The notes under the pieces were generated by a model that saw only the letters and a list, made by a program, of their open reading frames with translations, was not told where the DNA came from and did no database searches. A stretch of DNA of 64,000 bases from Bdellovibrionales bacterium (GTDB lineage Bacteria; Bdellovibrionota; FAC87; UBA2466): NCBI GenBank assembly GCA_005776395.1, contig SXPJ01000026.1:1-64000 (forward strand), written 5' to 3'. The translations under genes were made by a program, and so were the position numbers. Shown here piece by piece: positions 61,611 to 64,000 of this stretch. How positions within the stretch are numbered: the first letter of the stretch is position 1; every line of letters begins with the position of its first letter.

Positions 61611-63200
61611 TCAATTAACCATCTCTGTAAGAACAGCTCGAACAGGGCTAGCATCAGCCCCTTGGATTCTCAGCGGAATAGCAGAGAAGCTATAGATCCC
61701 CTCATCAACTCCATTTAAGACAATTCCCTCAAGAATATTCATTCCCGCTTTCACTGTCGCATGGTGAGCCGGAAAATCTTTCGAAGCAAAGGAATCTATC
61801 GAGGGGGTATCTATCCCTATCAAAACAACCCCCTGCTCTCCTAAATATTCAATAGCCTCTTTCGACATGCAAACGAAATCCTGATTAAATTGATTAGGAT
61901 CAGGAAAAGAATCTGTCCTTATTAATACTCGTCGAGATAAAATATTTTTTCCTGTTAAATCTTTCTTCTCAACCCACGTTCCTCGTGTTTTCTTTAAATG
62001 AATAACCTGGGCCTCTCCACAATAAGGTTCAAGCTCATGACTTTCTATTCCTTGAGTGGTTTTCTCGAAATGATTTATTGCATCTGTATGGGCTCCTACA
62101 TGAACCGTGGTCTCAAAGCTTGATAACGTCATGTGATTACCTTTAAGTGTATCCATTGCAACGTTTCTTCTAAATCCGACATCCCCAGGCCAAACAGCTA
62201 TCTTTTCACTTAACTCAGGACTGATATCGAAAACTTTTTTGATCTCTTTTTTAAAAGGCTGATAGTGATACGTGATCTCATGGTCCGGGGAATAATCCTC
62301 TACGGGATTAAGATGTAACTCTCTAAGAAGAGGCGCTAAAGCTAAAGCCGCTAATTTAGGGTGATATCCCGCCCAAGTCTTCACTACGATACCAAGCCCA
62401 TTCAGATATTTACTATTAGGTAAAATACTTAGCCCCAATAAGCCATCGGCCCCCTCTTTTGCAATGAGGCTTAAGTTTTTTTGCATAAGCAGGGTATCAA
62501 CTCGATCGGGTCCGCCTATCCACATTGGATTGTTAAGCATCATTTGCTGAACTATTTTCAAATCGGTTGCTGGCTTAGCCTGAGCCAGTCTTTGATATAA
62601 CTTTGCCATCTCCCCCAAACTCAAAACAGGTGAAGGCAACTTACATCCATCGACTACAGTTTTTGGCTCGGTTAGATTTAAATCTAAAAGACGAGCTAAG
62701 ATCTCAATAAGTCTCTTATGATAAGGATGATTGATCTCATTATAGCTCTCCAAATCCCATCCATTTTTTTCACAAGCTTCTAGAATCGCTAAATGCTTTG
62801 AAAAACACATATGAAAATAGTGAGAAGGGACCTCCTTTTTATTTTTAAAATAGACTCTCGATTCTTCATCGGAAGGATAATTTGGAATAAATTTTAGTTT
62901 TGATAAAAACTTTGAATGGACAGCCTCACCGTACCATTTTTTAAGTTGTTCAACTTGAGCTAAAGAGGCCGAAACAGATCCCAAACACGGTACATATCTC
63001 AAATCGGTCACTGAATCTGCATGAATTCCCGTTGCTAGAAACTGAAAAGGTTTTAAAAGAGATCTCATAGGATACTGCCCTAGAGAATCTCGGGTTTGAA
63101 ATATCACTCGATTTCCATCGTGAACCACGATTTCGCCATGAACCACGATTTCCGTACAACCGTCTCTTTTAAGCGAGAATAATCGAGTTTTATCCCACAT
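61611..63200 (-). CDS. Fusion of class-3 asparaginase-like amidase and kynurenine formamidase (KynB)
   Basis: A 529-residue two-domain protein. Residues 1-310 match the asparaginase II (PF06089, Rhizobium etli type) family: YPMRSLLKPFQ (S47, K50), GSVSAS (S75-S79), MCFSKHLAI (C132, K135), VVDGCKLPS (C186) and LIAKEGADG (K248), so the Ser-Lys pairs and Cys/Lys zinc site of that family appear retained. Residues 325-529 are KynB: AVWPGDVGF, then HVGAHTDAINHFEK with metal ligands H367, H371, D373 and H377. KynB hydrolyses N-formylkynurenine to kynurenine. The start has no upstream alternative. It is coded 9 bases after the hydratase gene. Confidence 0.85.
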   Translation of the reverse strand: MWDKTRLFSLKRDGCTEIVVHGEIVVHDGNRVIFQTRDSLGQYPMRSLLKPFQFLATGIHADSVTDLRYVPCLGSVSASLAQVEQLKKWYGEAVHSKFLSKLKFIPNYPSDEESRVYFKNKKEVPSHYFHMCFSKHLAILEACEKNGWDLESYNEINHPYHKRLIEILARLLDLNLTEPKTVVDGCKLPSPVLSLGEMAKLYQRLAQAKPATDLKIVQQMMLNNPMWIGGPDRVDTLLMQKNLSLIAKEGADGLLGLSILPNSKYLNGLGIVVKTWAGYHPKLAALALAPLLRELHLNPVEDYSPDHEITYHYQPFKKEIKKVFDISPELSEKIAVWPGDVGFRRNVAMDTLKGNHMTLSSFETTVHVGAHTDAINHFEKTTQGIESHELEPYCGEAQVIHLKKTRGTWVEKKDLTGKNILSRRVLIRTDSFPDPNQFNQDFVCMSKEAIEYLGEQGVVLIGIDTPSIDSFASKDFPAHHATVKAGMNILEGIVLNGVDEGIYSFSAIPLRIQGADASPVRAVLTEMVN

Positions 63201-63209
63201 AAATATCTC

Positions 63210-63980
63210 TTACTCTGCAGTGAAACTTAGAACCTCTTGAGGCCATTCAACTTCAATTCTATCGTTTCTTTTAAAGGGCACACTTTGAGTGATCCCACCT
63301 GTCAAGATCACCATGCCTGGTAAAATACTTTTTGCCTCTTCAGCTAAACTATTAGCCAATGAAACTACGGAAAGCAAAGGATCTCCCAGAACGGCAGAGG
63401 GGGCCCCAGTCTCAACAATCGCCCCATTTTTCCTAACACAAATTCCCATAAGATTAAGATCGTTTAGTTCGGAAAGTAAATTCACTCGTCCCACCATAAA
63501 ACCAGCCGCCGATGTATTATCTGCAATCACATCTTCCAATTTAAAAACAAAGTTCTCGTACCGACTATCGACTATTTCCAAAGCAGGATAGATCCCTTCT
63601 AAGGCTGAAACCACGTCCCTTAATGTCACTCCAGGCCCTTTTAATTCTCGATTTAATACCACAGCAACTTCGGGCTCTACACGTGGATGAATTCGTGCCC
63701 CCATCTTAACAGTTCCCCCCTTTGGGATTTCAAAACTTTTAAGAATATAACCACGGATAGGCTCGTACACATTCACGTCTCTTTGCTTAGCTTTTGAGGT
63801 CAGTCCCATTTTATAACCCGCTAAATTCTCACCGGCTTCCTGGGCCAAAATACAACTTAAATCCTGGACTTCCCTTGCATCTTTCAAAGAAAATTGAGTT
63901 TCCGTTTTACTTATCTGAGGCACAGCTCTTTGATTCATTAACGCTTGTCTTAACATCTCTGCAATAGATTGATTATTCAT
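63210..63980 (-). CDS. 2-oxopent-4-enoate hydratase/4-oxalocrotonate decarboxylase family enzyme
   Basis: A 256-residue MhpD/FAH-like enzyme: LAGYKMGLTSKAKQRDVNVY, then ILKSFEIPKGGTVKMGARIH, PRVEPEVAVVLNRELKGPGV, YPALEIVDSRYENFVFKLED and VIADNTSAAGFMVG, with PEVAV Glu residues binding Mg. Such enzymes act late in meta-cleavage routes, including the 2-aminomuconate branch of kynurenine degradation. The ATG follows AAGGA. It precedes the amidase-KynB fusion in one operon; further pathway genes probably lie beyond the right edge. Confidence 0.85.
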   Translation of the reverse strand: MNNQSIAEMLRQALMNQRAVPQISKTETQFSLKDAREVQDLSCILAQEAGENLAGYKMGLTSKAKQRDVNVYEPIRGYILKSFEIPKGGTVKMGARIHPRVEPEVAVVLNRELKGPGVTLRDVVSALEGIYPALEIVDSRYENFVFKLEDVIADNTSAAGFMVGRVNLLSELNDLNLMGICVRKNGAIVETGAPSAVLGDPLLSVVSLANSLAEEAKSILPGMVILTGGITQSVPFKRNDRIEVEWPQEVLSFTAE

Positions 63981-64000
63981 TGGATTTTCCTTTGCAGCGA

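Noticed and set aside
1-64000. CRISPR arrays, rRNA and tRNA genes
   Set aside because: Reading the gaps on both strands showed no regularly spaced repeats and no recognisable rRNA or cloverleaf sequence; a tRNA search tool would settle the last point.

Overview
The window is AT-rich, densely coded DNA from a Gram-negative bacterium. It has TonB systems, a TonB-dependent receptor, outer-membrane barrels, a DsbD-like protein and lytic transglycosylases. A DUF4360 protein, many secreted proteins of unknown function, a matrixin protease with a C-terminal membrane anchor, the rplS-rnhB-yraN block and a tryptophan/kynurenine catabolic cluster together suggest a Bdellovibrionota or deltaproteobacteria-like lineage. 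That placement is inference; there is no rRNA here, and I recognised no tRNA and no CRISPR array.

Layout. 1-1.2 kb is a decayed mobile region: a tyrosine-recombinase tail, a serine-recombinase relic, and an HTH gene overlapping a TumE-type toxin gene that carries two in-frame stops. 1.4-2.7 kb holds a secreted protein and a transglycosylase. 3.0-6.4 kb is a compact eutB-eutC-eutA operon for B12-dependent ethanolamine cleavage. 6.5-9.6 kb is a scarred accessory segment with a frameshifted XRE regulator, a mosaic ORF, an AAA/DUF4143 ATPase, a GC-rich NTF2-like gene, a 54-bp duplication and an attC-like palindrome. 9.8-19 kb holds secreted enzymes and unknowns (FAD oxidoreductase, Cys-rich protein, second DUF4143 ATPase, DUF4360, two short methyltransferases, patatin). 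19-26.6 kb has an acetolactate synthase/aldehyde dehydrogenase pair, a glycosyltransferase, a broken four-helix-bundle gene and exported unknowns.

26.7-45.7 kb is mostly housekeeping: cystathionine beta-synthase, thioredoxin, an HD protein, HNH, RsmI, STAS, YraN, RNase HII, L19, an aminobutyryl-CoA ammonia-lyase-like hotdog protein, PurM/PurN, a two-subunit MaoC-type dehydratase, a pseudo-M48 protease, a ZIP transporter, a TPR protein and an ABC1 kinase. It ends in a two-gene nitric-oxide sensor: an H-NOX protein and a histidine kinase with an HNOBA domain. 46.5-56.6 kb is envelope biology: DsbD-like, transglycosylase-TonB operon, DUF1540, a TonB receptor/lipoprotein/TonB operon, Nfu and a matrixin. 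57.4-60.8 kb is a CHASE2 kinase followed by an NtrC-type sigma-54 activator. The right end is tryptophan catabolism: tryptophan 2,3-dioxygenase faces a gene fusing a class-3 asparaginase-like amidase to kynurenine formamidase, with an oxopentenoate hydratase-family enzyme upstream.

The most notable items are the amidase-KynB fusion, the split H-NOX/HNOBA kinase, a 154-bp hairpin repeat family upstream of alsS and the dsbD-like gene, the dead TumE toxin beside an intact HTH partner, and the M48 protein without zinc ligands.
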